Assembly (NCBI GenBank): GCA_044326545.1
Contig: JBIRBM010000019.1
Coordinates: forward strand, 1-36,471
Source of the DNA: JANWJE01 sp044326545
GTDB lineage: Bacteria > Chlamydiota > Chlamydiia > Chlamydiales > Parachlamydiaceae
Direction of reading: 5' to 3'
DNA length: 36,471 nt
Part shown: positions 25,915 through 34,109 of the stretch, one piece after another
Numbering within the stretch: position 1 is the first letter of the stretch
Layout of the letters: every line of letters starts with the position of its first letter
The notes under the pieces: model-generated
Seen by the model: the letters and a program-made list of their open reading frames with translations, nothing else
What the model was told of the DNA's origin: nothing
The model's database searches: none
Translations under genes and position numbers: made by a program

Positions 25915-28900
25915 TCAAGATGCAAGGTGATCTGTTGTTCGGTGCCATTTTAACCTGGGGAGTTTTTGTGCTGCAACGTCAAAATGGGGCCATTGCGCCC
26001 AAAGATCATAATCTCCTATGATGTAAAAACGAGTTTGCGCACGGGTGATTGCGACATTCAATAGATTGGGTTTTTTCGATGCCCAATCTATTGCACGGTA
26101 AGTGGTCTTATCTGCACCCAGAACAAAAAACACTGTAGCAGCTTGTTTGCCTTGAAAGGTATGGACTGTTCCAATCCCTTCCCTGATCCATTTTAGAAGG
26201 GGGTAAAATGGGAATTCTTTCTCGAATAACTTTTTCAGTGTTTGATCGGATAAAAGACGAGATTGAATTTCCGTGACAATCTCTCGAAAAGGAGAGATCA
26301 CATAGATGTCGGTACTTTTCATTTTGATGAAACAATCGATTAATAAATCAATGAGCGCTTCTCCTTGATTCTCAACATATTGTTTATTGCTCACCTCTCC
26401 TCCAACGTCCCACCAGCAGCTTGGAGGTAATGAGGTCTCGATGACAGCATCAGTTGCAAGGAGCATGCTTCCATCATAAGCAATTGTATTGGCTATCGTG
26501 AACATGGGATCTAAACATCTTCGATGAACGCGCAAAGGAGAGCCCAACCACGCCTCCTCCTGAGTCTCTCTCATCAACCCAAATAGACTCACTCGATCCA
26601 TCAAATTTTGGACGGAAACCTGTGAAGGAGCCCACTGAAGAGTGCGATCGTTTATTTTTTTCTTTGCCATTCCATCGATGATTTCAGGGGGGATTGTCGT
26701 AATGGGTTCTATTTGAAAGGGATCGCCAATTGAAACCACTCTTTGAGCTCGCCAAATAGAACCGACAGCGGCTTGGGGGGTTGCTTGTCCCGCTTCATCG
26801 ATCAAAACCCAGCCAAGAGTGGCAGGTTCTAAGTAGCGAAAGAGTCTTGCAATCGAAGCAAAAGTGGACGAGATGACCGGAATCAAAAGAAAAACACTTT
26901 GCCAAGCAAGTCGAGTATCTTCTGCAGTCGATGGAGTTTTCCCTTGCACAAGATTGCTGATGGCCATGAGATTCCCTCGAAATCCCCCTTTCAAGCGGGA
27001 CGTTTCTGCTATCCATGCCTCATGCAAGGTGGTGGCTGCAATAAATAATTCTGAGCGGGCAGTATTCAACTCTTCTGTCTGGTAAAAAGAGTGGATCTGC
27101 GTTTCCATTTTTTCTACTTCATGAGCTCCTTGGGGTAAACGAGCCTTCGGATGAGCCTTTTTCAATGTGTCATAACTTTCTTGAAAAAAATGAAATTGAA
27201 GAGCTCGATCGAACGTTTTTTCTCTGATCTCATTTTCGAGAGCATGGTGTTCGATTTGTTTTGCATTCAGTTCTTTTATAGCAGTTTTAATTTGCTGAAG
27301 ATCAGCAATCGTTTGAATTTTTTCGTTTAAATGAGCTTCAAAATTTTTTGCCCATTCAGCAGCAGCTTTGGTTTTTAACATCCGCTTCAATTTTCCTGGA
27401 CGCAGCTCCCTTAACAGCACCTCGCGCTCTTCCATGAGGTTGAACTTTTTTTTGATATCGCTTTCATTTTGAAAAAGTTCAGATAGCTCATGTTGAATCC
27501 TTTCAGATTCTTTTTCTTCCTTTTCAAGTGCCTGATATTCCTTTTCATAATAAGTGGCGAGGGTATGGCCATGGAGCTCTTCATGGAGATGAGCAAGCCT
27601 ATCTAATTGACCTATGATGTTTTCTTGGTGTTTCTTTGTTGCAATAAAAGTTTTTTTTGCTTGCTGAAACGAAGCCCCCTCATAATTGTCGACCCATTCC
27701 CAAATGCGCGATTCTCCTTCTCTTTCGTTTCTCAACATAAAAATTGTTTCAATAAATTGGCGGCAATTCTCCGTATTGCCTAATGTTGCTGAGATAAGCC
27801 CCCAAGCATCATTTTCATTTAACCCCAGCATTTTTGTCGCAATAGGTTCAAGATAAGATGCTTTTTTAAAAAGATCACCGATTTGGGAGCGTAAAGGGAG
27901 CTCTCGGGATAGATTTTGTATAGCACTATTATTAGATGAGGCAACAAGCATTTCGTATCCCAGAAGAGATGGATCAAGTTCGCTAATGAAGATCGGATCG
28001 TGATTTTCAAAATTAACGGCTTGGCGGGCAATAAAAGCATCTTTAGGAGATTTAAACTGTGAGAGTGCATCAGCGCGCGCGACAATATTTTGTGCAATAA
28101 TTTCCCTGAGGAGTGATGTCTTTCCGGTTCCTGGAGGGCCGTTCACAGAAAAAATCCCCCCTGATTCAAGAGTCTCAAAGACAGCATTGATTGCAAATTG
28201 CTGCATTAAGCTCTGTTGTTGATTGGGAGGAGAGGGCCAGCGGCCGGATGGAATTTTGTCGGGACGGATCATCTCAAAAATGATCTGAGCTCCTTTTTCA
28301 CCTTTGAGGGAGATTCTTCCTTCATGATGTTGACTGAGATAACGATCAATGGGTTGCCCTCGGTGTTTCATCAAAGAAATCGCTGCAGATTCGATATCTT
28401 GAATGTAGAAACTGTTGAGGATGGGGACATCTCTTCCGTTTTTGATTAAAGGGTCTTTAGCTTCGATTGATCTGTCGCCATCAAGAGATTCAATCATCGC
28501 AATCGGGTACCCCTCAGGTTGATAACCTGCCCAATCATAAAGGAGATGGACCAGTTCAAAAAGACTTTTTCCATCAAGATAGCGCCCTTTTTTATTAGGT
28601 TCTTTCATCAATTTTTCCGGCAGTATCTCTGAAAATTCTTCCCGAAGCGTCACGATCAAGCGATTAACACTTTTCCAGTATTTTTCAATTGACAGGAGCT
28701 TCTCATTTTCTTTAATAAGCCTCCCATGAGCCCAAGGGAGCGTCGATAGACTGAGGGTTCCAAATAGAGGGATTCCGTGGGTTGTGAGGGTGAGGCGTGC
28801 AAAACAGGTCATAGAATTTGCATTGCCACAGTTGCGCCAATTAAGAGATTGGCAATTGCTTTGCTCTTTTGCGAAGTAATGACGGGCACGGTCAGCTGTT

Positions 28901-29148
28901 TCTTCAGTACTAAAAAGTCCTAGATAGAGAGAATATCCCTTGGCAAAAGGGGTTGAGGGGTTGTTTTTTTCAATAAGGGGGGCATTAAGCCAGGCAAGTT
29001 TTTCGTTTAGATTGTCTTGAGCGTAAATTTTTTGTCCTTTTTTAGGACTATCAAGCGTATTTTCAAGATGATAGGGAGAAAAAAACTCAACCAGAGCCCA
29101 GTAATTTAATATGGCTTGTTTATGCTCTAAAGAATCGGACGGTTGCAC
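25915..29148 (-). CDS. Large superfamily 1 (UPF1/DNA2-like) helicase/ATPase
   Basis: 1077 residues, GTG start. An N-terminal region of about 330 residues, beginning with an ILNYWALVEFFSP segment, has no recognised domain. Walker A is GPPGTGKTS (337-345). A charged, heptad-like helical insert spans roughly 500-700. Walker B is LIDEAGQATPQAA (near 780), followed by SIGDPFQIEP (motif III). C-terminal motifs include TVHTFQGKQAATV (near 990-1003, motif V) and NVAITRAQTRFYIIGD (near 1035-1050, motif VI). This is the AAA_11/AAA_12 arrangement of RNA/DNA helicases. It sits alone, opposite to the men genes, with a family A repeat upstream. Possible roles are nucleic-acid repair, RNA processing or defence; sequence alone does not decide. 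Confidence 0.85.
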   Translation of the reverse strand: MQPSDSLEHKQAILNYWALVEFFSPYHLENTLDSPKKGQKIYAQDNLNEKLAWLNAPLIEKNNPSTPFAKGYSLYLGLFSTEETADRARHYFAKEQSNCQSLNWRNCGNANSMTCFARLTLTTHGIPLFGTLSLSTLPWAHGRLIKENEKLLSIEKYWKSVNRLIVTLREEFSEILPEKLMKEPNKKGRYLDGKSLFELVHLLYDWAGYQPEGYPIAMIESLDGDRSIEAKDPLIKNGRDVPILNSFYIQDIESAAISLMKHRGQPIDRYLSQHHEGRISLKGEKGAQIIFEMIRPDKIPSGRWPSPPNQQQSLMQQFAINAVFETLESGGIFSVNGPPGTGKTSLLREIIAQNIVARADALSQFKSPKDAFIARQAVNFENHDPIFISELDPSLLGYEMLVASSNNSAIQNLSRELPLRSQIGDLFKKASYLEPIATKMLGLNENDAWGLISATLGNTENCRQFIETIFMLRNEREGESRIWEWVDNYEGASFQQAKKTFIATKKHQENIIGQLDRLAHLHEELHGHTLATYYEKEYQALEKEEKESERIQHELSELFQNESDIKKKFNLMEEREVLLRELRPGKLKRMLKTKAAAEWAKNFEAHLNEKIQTIADLQQIKTAIKELNAKQIEHHALENEIREKTFDRALQFHFFQESYDTLKKAHPKARLPQGAHEVEKMETQIHSFYQTEELNTARSELFIAATTLHEAWIAETSRLKGGFRGNLMAISNLVQGKTPSTAEDTRLAWQSVFLLIPVISSTFASIARLFRYLEPATLGWVLIDEAGQATPQAAVGSIWRAQRVVSIGDPFQIEPITTIPPEIIDGMAKKKINDRTLQWAPSQVSVQNLMDRVSLFGLMRETQEEAWLGSPLRVHRRCLDPMFTIANTIAYDGSMLLATDAVIETSLPPSCWWDVGGEVSNKQYVENQGEALIDLLIDCFIKMKSTDIYVISPFREIVTEIQSRLLSDQTLKKLFEKEFPFYPLLKWIREGIGTVHTFQGKQAATVFFVLGADKTTYRAIDWASKKPNLLNVAITRAQTRFYIIGDYDLWAQWPHFDVAAQKLPRLKWHRTTDHLAS

Positions 29149-29212
29149 GGATTTATTTCCATATTCACAATGATCGAATGTGATGAGTGAGTGATTGGAG
29201 TTTTAAGTTTCT

Positions 29213-29294
29213 CAGAACCTGTTTAACATCTTTGATCACGATGCTTTGCTGCTATAACAAATCATCGGATCAAAGATTTTGCAGAGGTTCTAAA
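29213..29294. repeat. Family A element, longest complete copy
   Basis: The left arm CAGAACCTGTTTAACATC plus TTTGATC (29213-29237) pairs with right arm GATCAAAGATTTTGCAGAGG plus TTCTA (29268-29292), with several mismatches. The interior ACGATGCTTTGCTGCTATAA, followed by CAAATCATCG, is shared with the half copies at 8726 and 18504. It lies in the 158-bp gap between the helicase and the multicopper oxidase gene, 13 nt after the oxidase stop. Confidence 0.8.
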
Positions 29295-29306
29295 ACCTCC
29301 GATCAT

Positions 29307-31691
29307 TTATCTCTGGGCTTTGCGGCTTAACTGGAAAGGCCGCATCATCATGTTATCTTCATGGTCGATAATATGACAGTGCCATACGTACCCAGGGCCT
29401 CCAGGATAACCGAATTTATCTTTTTTTTGGCCCATTTTTGTTGTTGGATCGAAAAGAAACCGATTCTGTCCGGCAGACACTTTGTCGATAGGAATGTCTT
29501 GAGGCGACCAGCGGACCACGAGCCGTGTGACTGTGCCGGGATACATTTTGATTGTATCTTTCCATCCATACTCATTAGGATCGCAGGGGATAATAGGGCC
29601 TGTCAAAAATGGGGTCACATCAGGGTTGCCTCCTAACTTGTGTGTGCTTAAGTAAGAAAAAGGGGATCCGTAGGTATAAACCGTCCCGGGAGGCACACCC
29701 TCTGGCCGATCTTGATTGTTATCCCAAGCCGTTTCGTAAAGGTCTCGATAAGAATTTGGGCAAGTAAAAGGAGGAACGATATTTCCAAGGTAAAACACCT
29801 GCCGATTCAAAATTTGAAACTGGACTAAGTGCAGATGGATGGGGTGAACATCGGGAGTGAGGTTAACGATCTCCCAAATTTCTGTTGAACCCACTTGTGG
29901 AATTTCTGTGACAAAAATAGAGCCTTTGTTATAGGGGACCGAATCGGGAAGAGGCTGGTTATTATAGGGGTTGCGTCCATCATAACTGGCGTTATTGCAT
30001 AATACGACAACAGGAGCCGTTGAATAAGGATCTTCTTGTTCAATCAAGACAAGACTTCTTGTTAGGTTTGGAACGACCCCTTCCGCTAAGTCGCCATTTT
30101 TATCGGCCAATCTTACAATTTTTCTTTTACCTTTGCGCAGCACAGCTCCAGGGGTTGCCGGATTAAAGCTCTTATCGCGCGATGACAATCTCTTTTTTAC
30201 CCGAAATTCAAGAATTAAGCCTTCAACATTTGGATCGAATAGAGTGCCTCCGCTAGGAAAAGGGGCGGGAGCATCGTTATTCAATCTTAACACTTGATTG
30301 TCGAATCCTGTAAAATCGAGGATGATGTCCATGCGCTCTCCGGGTGCGAAAAATAATCGAGGAGAAGTAAAAACAGGGCCTAGATCAGGATTGTCGGGGG
30401 GGCAAAGATTGGATGGATTGTAGGTAAAGGGAACAAAACTCTCGATATTGACCGGAGCATCAAGTAATCCTCCATCAGTTCCAATCTGCCAAATGTCGGG
30501 AACCGATCCGTTTGAGGGGTTGTGAGAGGTTAAGAAGAGAGACAGAAACCGGGCATTGCAACCATTCACAAGCCTGAAGCGATATCTTCGAGGTTCCACC
30601 TCAAGATAAGGCCAGCTCTTTCCATTAACGCACATCACATCTCCAAAGAATTCAGGGATGGCATAAGGATTAATATCGGGATTACCTGGCGGCCCATTTA
30701 ACCCAGCTGTCAAAGGATTTCCGTCAGGGAAGAACAGTTGGCCATGCTCATCAAATTGACGATCGGCTATCAACATTTCAATTTCGAATTCTCCCCTTGG
30801 AAGAGGAGGAGAGACGGATGTTTCAGGTTCTCCTTTTATAAAATAGAAACCCGCTTGTCCGGCGTAAACATTTAAACGGGTGAGTCCAAGAACGTGGTCA
30901 TGGAACCAGAGGGTGGTAGCCGATTGGCCATTGGGATAGGCATACTGATTTGTGACGTAAGTGGAGCCTTTCAGTTCTTTTTTGGGTGTAAACCATGAAT
31001 CAGGTTCTCCATCGGAAAACGATGGAGTTGCAGCTCCATGCAAATGGACAGTCATCGGTTGGGGCCCTTCGTAAATCCCGGGATTTCCTTGAGGCATCCC
31101 CGTACCGAAAGGATAAGTGACAGGGTCGTAAGTATCAAATCCCTGTCCGAATTGAGGCCATTTTAAAGGATTGGCCCACTGAAAACTTAAATCGACGGTG
31201 AGAAATTTTTGAAGCAGCGGCCCTTTAAGTTTACGTCCTTTGATATCTTTAAACGGGACAAGATCATTTTTATATGTGACATTTGTCTGTTTATAACGCT
31301 CGCTCACGATTGTGTGGGCAGGATAAGAGGGCCCATAGGTGTTTTTTCCATCACTGATTTGATATCCCCACATGTAGGTCCCTTTTCTGGGGTTAATCGT
31401 CGCAATCGGCTCGCCTGTCTCTACGCTTTTATAAGTCACACTTTCGGGTAGTCTCTTATAAAATTTTTCAGGAAGGATTTTTTGCTGAAATTCTGTCGCA
31501 GTGACAGTGAGTTTTTTTGTTCCATCCACCCTTTTTCCATTAAATGTTGGGAGCGGATCGACAAATTTTGGAATTGTTGAGCCGTCCAAAACATGCTGTT
31601 GAATTTGTTGATTTCCTTGCAGATCAGGAGAAAAAAGGATTGCAAGGAAAAAGGGGAGGCATTTGATCAAAAGGGAGTGTCGATGAAACAT
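29307..31691 (-). CDS. Secreted multicopper oxidase (CotA/bilirubin-oxidase-like)
   Basis: 794 residues from the ATG at 31691 (MFHRHSLLIK), which gives an immediate signal peptide (LLIKCLPFFLAILFS). An in-frame start at 31910 would overlap the upstream small gene and delay the signal, so it is rejected. All four copper motifs are present: HLHG (near 215), WFHDH (near 263), HPIHLH (near 618) and HCHIIDHEDNMMM (near 770-783, with T1 Cys, His and axial Met). The protein should therefore oxidise phenols, bilirubin-like tetrapyrroles or metals while reducing oxygen to water. It is longer than the ~510-residue CotA type, with extra sequence before the first cupredoxin domain and inside the second. 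It lies 28 nt downstream of a small secreted Cys-containing protein gene, likely the same transcript. Confidence 0.9.
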   Translation of the reverse strand: MFHRHSLLIKCLPFFLAILFSPDLQGNQQIQQHVLDGSTIPKFVDPLPTFNGKRVDGTKKLTVTATEFQQKILPEKFYKRLPESVTYKSVETGEPIATINPRKGTYMWGYQISDGKNTYGPSYPAHTIVSERYKQTNVTYKNDLVPFKDIKGRKLKGPLLQKFLTVDLSFQWANPLKWPQFGQGFDTYDPVTYPFGTGMPQGNPGIYEGPQPMTVHLHGAATPSFSDGEPDSWFTPKKELKGSTYVTNQYAYPNGQSATTLWFHDHVLGLTRLNVYAGQAGFYFIKGEPETSVSPPLPRGEFEIEMLIADRQFDEHGQLFFPDGNPLTAGLNGPPGNPDINPYAIPEFFGDVMCVNGKSWPYLEVEPRRYRFRLVNGCNARFLSLFLTSHNPSNGSVPDIWQIGTDGGLLDAPVNIESFVPFTYNPSNLCPPDNPDLGPVFTSPRLFFAPGERMDIILDFTGFDNQVLRLNNDAPAPFPSGGTLFDPNVEGLILEFRVKKRLSSRDKSFNPATPGAVLRKGKRKIVRLADKNGDLAEGVVPNLTRSLVLIEQEDPYSTAPVVVLCNNASYDGRNPYNNQPLPDSVPYNKGSIFVTEIPQVGSTEIWEIVNLTPDVHPIHLHLVQFQILNRQVFYLGNIVPPFTCPNSYRDLYETAWDNNQDRPEGVPPGTVYTYGSPFSYLSTHKLGGNPDVTPFLTGPIIPCDPNEYGWKDTIKMYPGTVTRLVVRWSPQDIPIDKVSAGQNRFLFDPTTKMGQKKDKFGYPGGPGYVWHCHIIDHEDNMMMRPFQLSRKAQR

Positions 31692-31719
31692 GTTTGACTC
31701 TAGATTAAATATTGCGTTA

Positions 31720-31992
31720 TTATGAAAGTGTGATGTAGACGGAGTGTTCAGCCGGGAGTGGATCGCAAGGTCGTTTGCGCGGCCCTTTTGGCTCTGCCCG
31801 TCGGCACCTTGGGCATGCATAGTACCCTTCATCAGATGAAGGCGAAATAGAAACGAAGAGAGGCCGGTCGTGATGTGAAGCCAATGCGTTTTCTTCTGGT
31901 TCGAAGGCATCGAGATTGAGCAAGAGGGTTGATAAAAGACATACGCTTAAATAAAGAAGGGCAGAGAGAATACAGTGACGCGATGATTGCAT
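31720..31992 (-). CDS. Small secreted protein with CxxC motif
   Basis: 90 residues. The ATG at 31992 has AAAGGA seven bases upstream. A signal peptide is clear (ILSALLYLSVCLLSTLLLNL, cleavage near residue 29). The mature part of about 60 residues contains YYACPRCRRAEPKGPRKRP then CDPLPAEHSVYITLS: a CxxC pair, a third Cys and a basic Pro-rich stretch. No family is recognised. It precedes the multicopper oxidase by 28 nt on the same strand, so the two are probably co-transcribed. The Cys pair could bind metal or form a disulfide, but a link to copper handling is only inferred from position. Confidence 0.65.
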   Translation of the reverse strand: MQSSRHCILSALLYLSVCLLSTLLLNLDAFEPEENALASHHDRPLFVSISPSSDEGYYACPRCRRAEPKGPRKRPCDPLPAEHSVYITLS

Positions 31993-32106
31993 GGACAGAT
32001 CCTTTTTGTTTATAAAAACGTCCCCTTATAGTGAAACGTTGGCTAGTTTGTCAATTAATTTTTTGTAAGGTAAGTTGAAAATTCTAAAGTGCAGTTGGGT
32101 CATCTC

Positions 32107-32222
32107 TAGGGCGTATCATCAATTGATCATCACCCTTGATTCGAGTGCTTTCCAAGCGATGTGACCACCCGCTTGAGAAATCATCTTCAATAGAGGCGAT
32201 GAGCAATTGATGACACGCCTTA
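32107..32222. mobile_element. Family B MITE-like element, 116 bp
   Basis: Terminal repeats of about 31 bp (32107-32137 and 32192-32222) pair with about six mismatches; the outer 19 are TAGGGCGTATCATCAATTG and, reversed, TAAGGCGTGTCATCAATTG. The ~54-bp interior has no transposase. The same ends form the perfect palindrome at 10471-10502. Small size, inverted ends and no coding capacity fit a non-autonomous element mobilised by an IS elsewhere. A target-site duplication was not clear by eye. Confidence 0.75.
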
Positions 32223-32298
32223 ATTTGTTTTGTTTTTTTTCGTTGTTGAGTTTATTGTTTTTTCGAGTGTCGTCGTTTTTTTTATCATGATGCTCCAT
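32119..32298 (-). CDS. Doubtful small basic ORF with MITE-derived C-terminus
   Basis: 59 codons. The ATG at 32298 has AAGG five bases upstream. The first ~25 residues (MEHHDKKNDDTRKNNKLNNE then KKQNK) are highly charged and low-complexity. The remaining ~34, ending WKALESRVMIN, are read through the family B element. Either a small gene lost its own 3' end when the element inserted, or this is a chance reading frame. No family is recognised. Confidence 0.25.
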   Translation of the reverse strand: MEHHDKKNDDTRKNNKLNNEKKQNKLRRVINCSSPLLKMISQAGGHIAWKALESRVMIN

Positions 32299-32340
32299 GA
32301 ATACCTTCTTAGAATAAAACAAGCAACGCAATAGGTGAGT

Positions 32341-33174
32341 ATGACAGAACGATTTTTTTCTTCATGGATCCCCTTGAAACACTACGCCGATATTCGATTA
32401 GAAAAAACGGACGATGGGATAGGAAAAATTACGATCAATCGGCCTGAAGTAAGGAATGCTTTTCGCCCCGAGACAGTACAAGAAATGCAAGAAGCATTCG
32501 AAATATGCCGTAATGACCCTTCGATTGGGGTCGTGATTTTGACAGGGGAGGGTCCGCATGCTTTTTGTTCAGGAGGGGATCAGCGGGTTCGTACTGAGGA
32601 AGGATATCTAGGCAAAGATGGGATTCCTCGTTTAAATGTCCTAGATTTGCAAAAACAAATTCGCTCCCTTCCAAAACCTGTCATTGCAATGGTTGCCGGC
32701 TATGCAATTGGGGGAGGGCACGTTCTTCACATCGTCTGTGACTTGACAATAGCAGCCGATAACGCACGGTTCGGTCAAGTGGGCCCTCGTGTAGGATCAT
32801 TCGATGGCGGCCTCGGAAGCAGTTATCTCGCTCGGATTGTTGGGCAAAAAAAAGCACGCGAAATCTGGTTTCTCTGCCGGCAATATAACGCACAAGAAGC
32901 TCTTGAAATGGGGCTGGTTAACTGTGTTGTACCCCTAGAAAAACTTGAAGAGGAAACGCTTAAATGGTGCCGTGAAATTCTTCTGCATTCCCCCCTAGCC
33001 CTTCGTTGTCTAAAAGCTTGTTTAAATGCTGATTGCGATGGCCAAGTAGGGCTTCTTGATTTAGCCGGTAACGCAACGATGCTTTATTACATGTCAGAAG
33101 AGGCTCAAGAGGGAAAAAATGCCTTTTTGGAAAAACGAAAACCCGATTTCACGCAATTTCCCCGTTTACCATAA
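32341..33174 (+). CDS. menB: 1,4-dihydroxy-2-naphthoyl-CoA synthase
   Basis: 277 residues from the ATG at 32341, which has AGGTGA just upstream (32333-32338); a GTG at 32335 lies within that site and is less likely. This crotonase-fold enzyme cyclises o-succinylbenzoyl-CoA to DHNA-CoA. Motifs: INRPEVRNAFRP (32-43), FCSGGDQR (75-82), the oxyanion-hole AGYAIGGGH (119-127), and the catalytic region GSFDGGLGSSYLAR (152-165) with its Asp. The C-terminus (EKRKPDFTQFPRLP) is typical of MenB. It is the first gene of the menB-menA-menC-menE block, with menA 11 nt downstream. Confidence 0.95.
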   Translation: MTERFFSSWIPLKHYADIRLEKTDDGIGKITINRPEVRNAFRPETVQEMQEAFEICRNDPSIGVVILTGEGPHAFCSGGDQRVRTEEGYLGKDGIPRLNVLDLQKQIRSLPKPVIAMVAGYAIGGGHVLHIVCDLTIAADNARFGQVGPRVGSFDGGLGSSYLARIVGQKKAREIWFLCRQYNAQEALEMGLVNCVVPLEKLEEETLKWCREILLHSPLALRCLKACLNADCDGQVGLLDLAGNATMLYYMSEEAQEGKNAFLEKRKPDFTQFPRLP

Positions 33175-33185
33175 GAAGAGGAACA

Positions 33186-34109
33186 ATGTCGCACCAAACG
33201 CAAACATCATGTCCATTGAATGAGTCCAAAAATTTTTGGAAGGGGTCGTGTTTAGCTGCCCGTCCAAGAACCTTGCCGGTTTCTTTTCCACCCGTGATTG
33301 TGGGCACAACATTGGCTTGGACTCAAGTCGATCATCTTAATTGGTTGATTGTATTTTCTGCTCTTCTATCCTCTTTAGCCATTCAGATTGGGACCAATCT
33401 TGTGAACGACGCCCTAGATTTTAAAAAAGGGGCCGATGGGATGGATCGACTTGGCCCTAAGCGGATGACTCAAGAGGGGGTATTATCATTTAGCCAAGTT
33501 TTAAGGGGCGGGGGGATTTGTTTTGCTTTTGCGTTGTTGTTTGGGATTCCTTTGATAGTGGCGGCAGGATGGCCTCTTGTCTGTATTCTTCTTGTGTCGA
33601 TTGCCTGCGGTTATCTTTATACGGGAGGTCCTTTTCCCTTAGCTTATACAGGCATTAGCGATCTTTTTGTTTTGATCTTTTTTGGTTGGATTAGCACCGG
33701 CACCGTCTATTTTCTTCAAACTGGCAACATGACTCTTGCCTGTTTTATTGCAGCCACTCAAATTGGCTTATTGGCCATCGTTCCTCATGCGATCAATAAT
33801 TTGCGGGATCATGTCTGTGACGCACGCGTCAATAAGCGCACTCTTGCTGTCCGTTTTGGGGTTCAGTTTGCTCGTCTCGAAATTTGCTCTCTTTCCCTTA
33901 TTCCATTTATCTTGGGATTCGCTTGGCTGAAAGAGGGGAATGCAGGGATGACTTTTTTCCCTTTTTTAGCGTTGCCTCCTATCGTTGAGAATCTTCGTGC
34001 AATTTACAGAACTCATCCCAGCTCCAATTACAACCAATTTCTTGCCAAGAGTGCATTGTGTCAACTGTTGTTCAGCTCTCTGCTTGCTTTAGGGATTTTA
34101 GTCGGATGA
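33186..34109 (+). CDS. menA: DHNA polyprenyltransferase (MenA, UbiA family)
   Basis: 307 residues, integral membrane protein with about eight or nine hydrophobic helices. It attaches the isoprenoid tail to DHNA, giving demethylmenaquinone. Both Asp-rich motifs for Mg-prenyl diphosphate are visible: NLVNDALDFKKGAD (71-84) and NNLRDHVCDARVNKRTLAVRFG (204-225). AGAGGA precedes the ATG. It ends in an ATGA overlap with menC (34106-34109), so the two are translationally coupled. Confidence 0.94.
   Translation: MSHQTQTSCPLNESKNFWKGSCLAARPRTLPVSFPPVIVGTTLAWTQVDHLNWLIVFSALLSSLAIQIGTNLVNDALDFKKGADGMDRLGPKRMTQEGVLSFSQVLRGGGICFAFALLFGIPLIVAAGWPLVCILLVSIACGYLYTGGPFPLAYTGISDLFVLIFFGWISTGTVYFLQTGNMTLACFIAATQIGLLAIVPHAINNLRDHVCDARVNKRTLAVRFGVQFARLEICSLSLIPFILGFAWLKEGNAGMTFFPFLALPPIVENLRAIYRTHPSSNYNQFLAKSALCQLLFSSLLALGILVG

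Larger units (their letters stand above)
31993..32340. other. 348-bp divergent intergenic region with MITE
   Basis: It separates the minus-strand secreted protein and oxidase genes from the plus-strand menB block. 31993-32100 is AT-rich and probably holds the minus-strand promoter. The 116-bp family B element fills 32107-32222. A doubtful small minus-strand gene spans 32119-32298. Confidence 0.55.

Noticed and set aside
6300..29294. CRISPR array
   Set aside because: The repeats are inverted, irregularly spaced over many kilobases and separated by genes; there are no regular spacers and no cas genes.
31692..31910. 73-codon N-terminal extension of the multicopper oxidase
   Set aside because: It lies on top of the small secreted protein gene and would put the signal peptide at residue ~75.
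34058..34105. TTG-initiated extension of menC inside menA
   Set aside because: The ATGA overlap start at 34106 matches the MenC N-terminus and operon layout.
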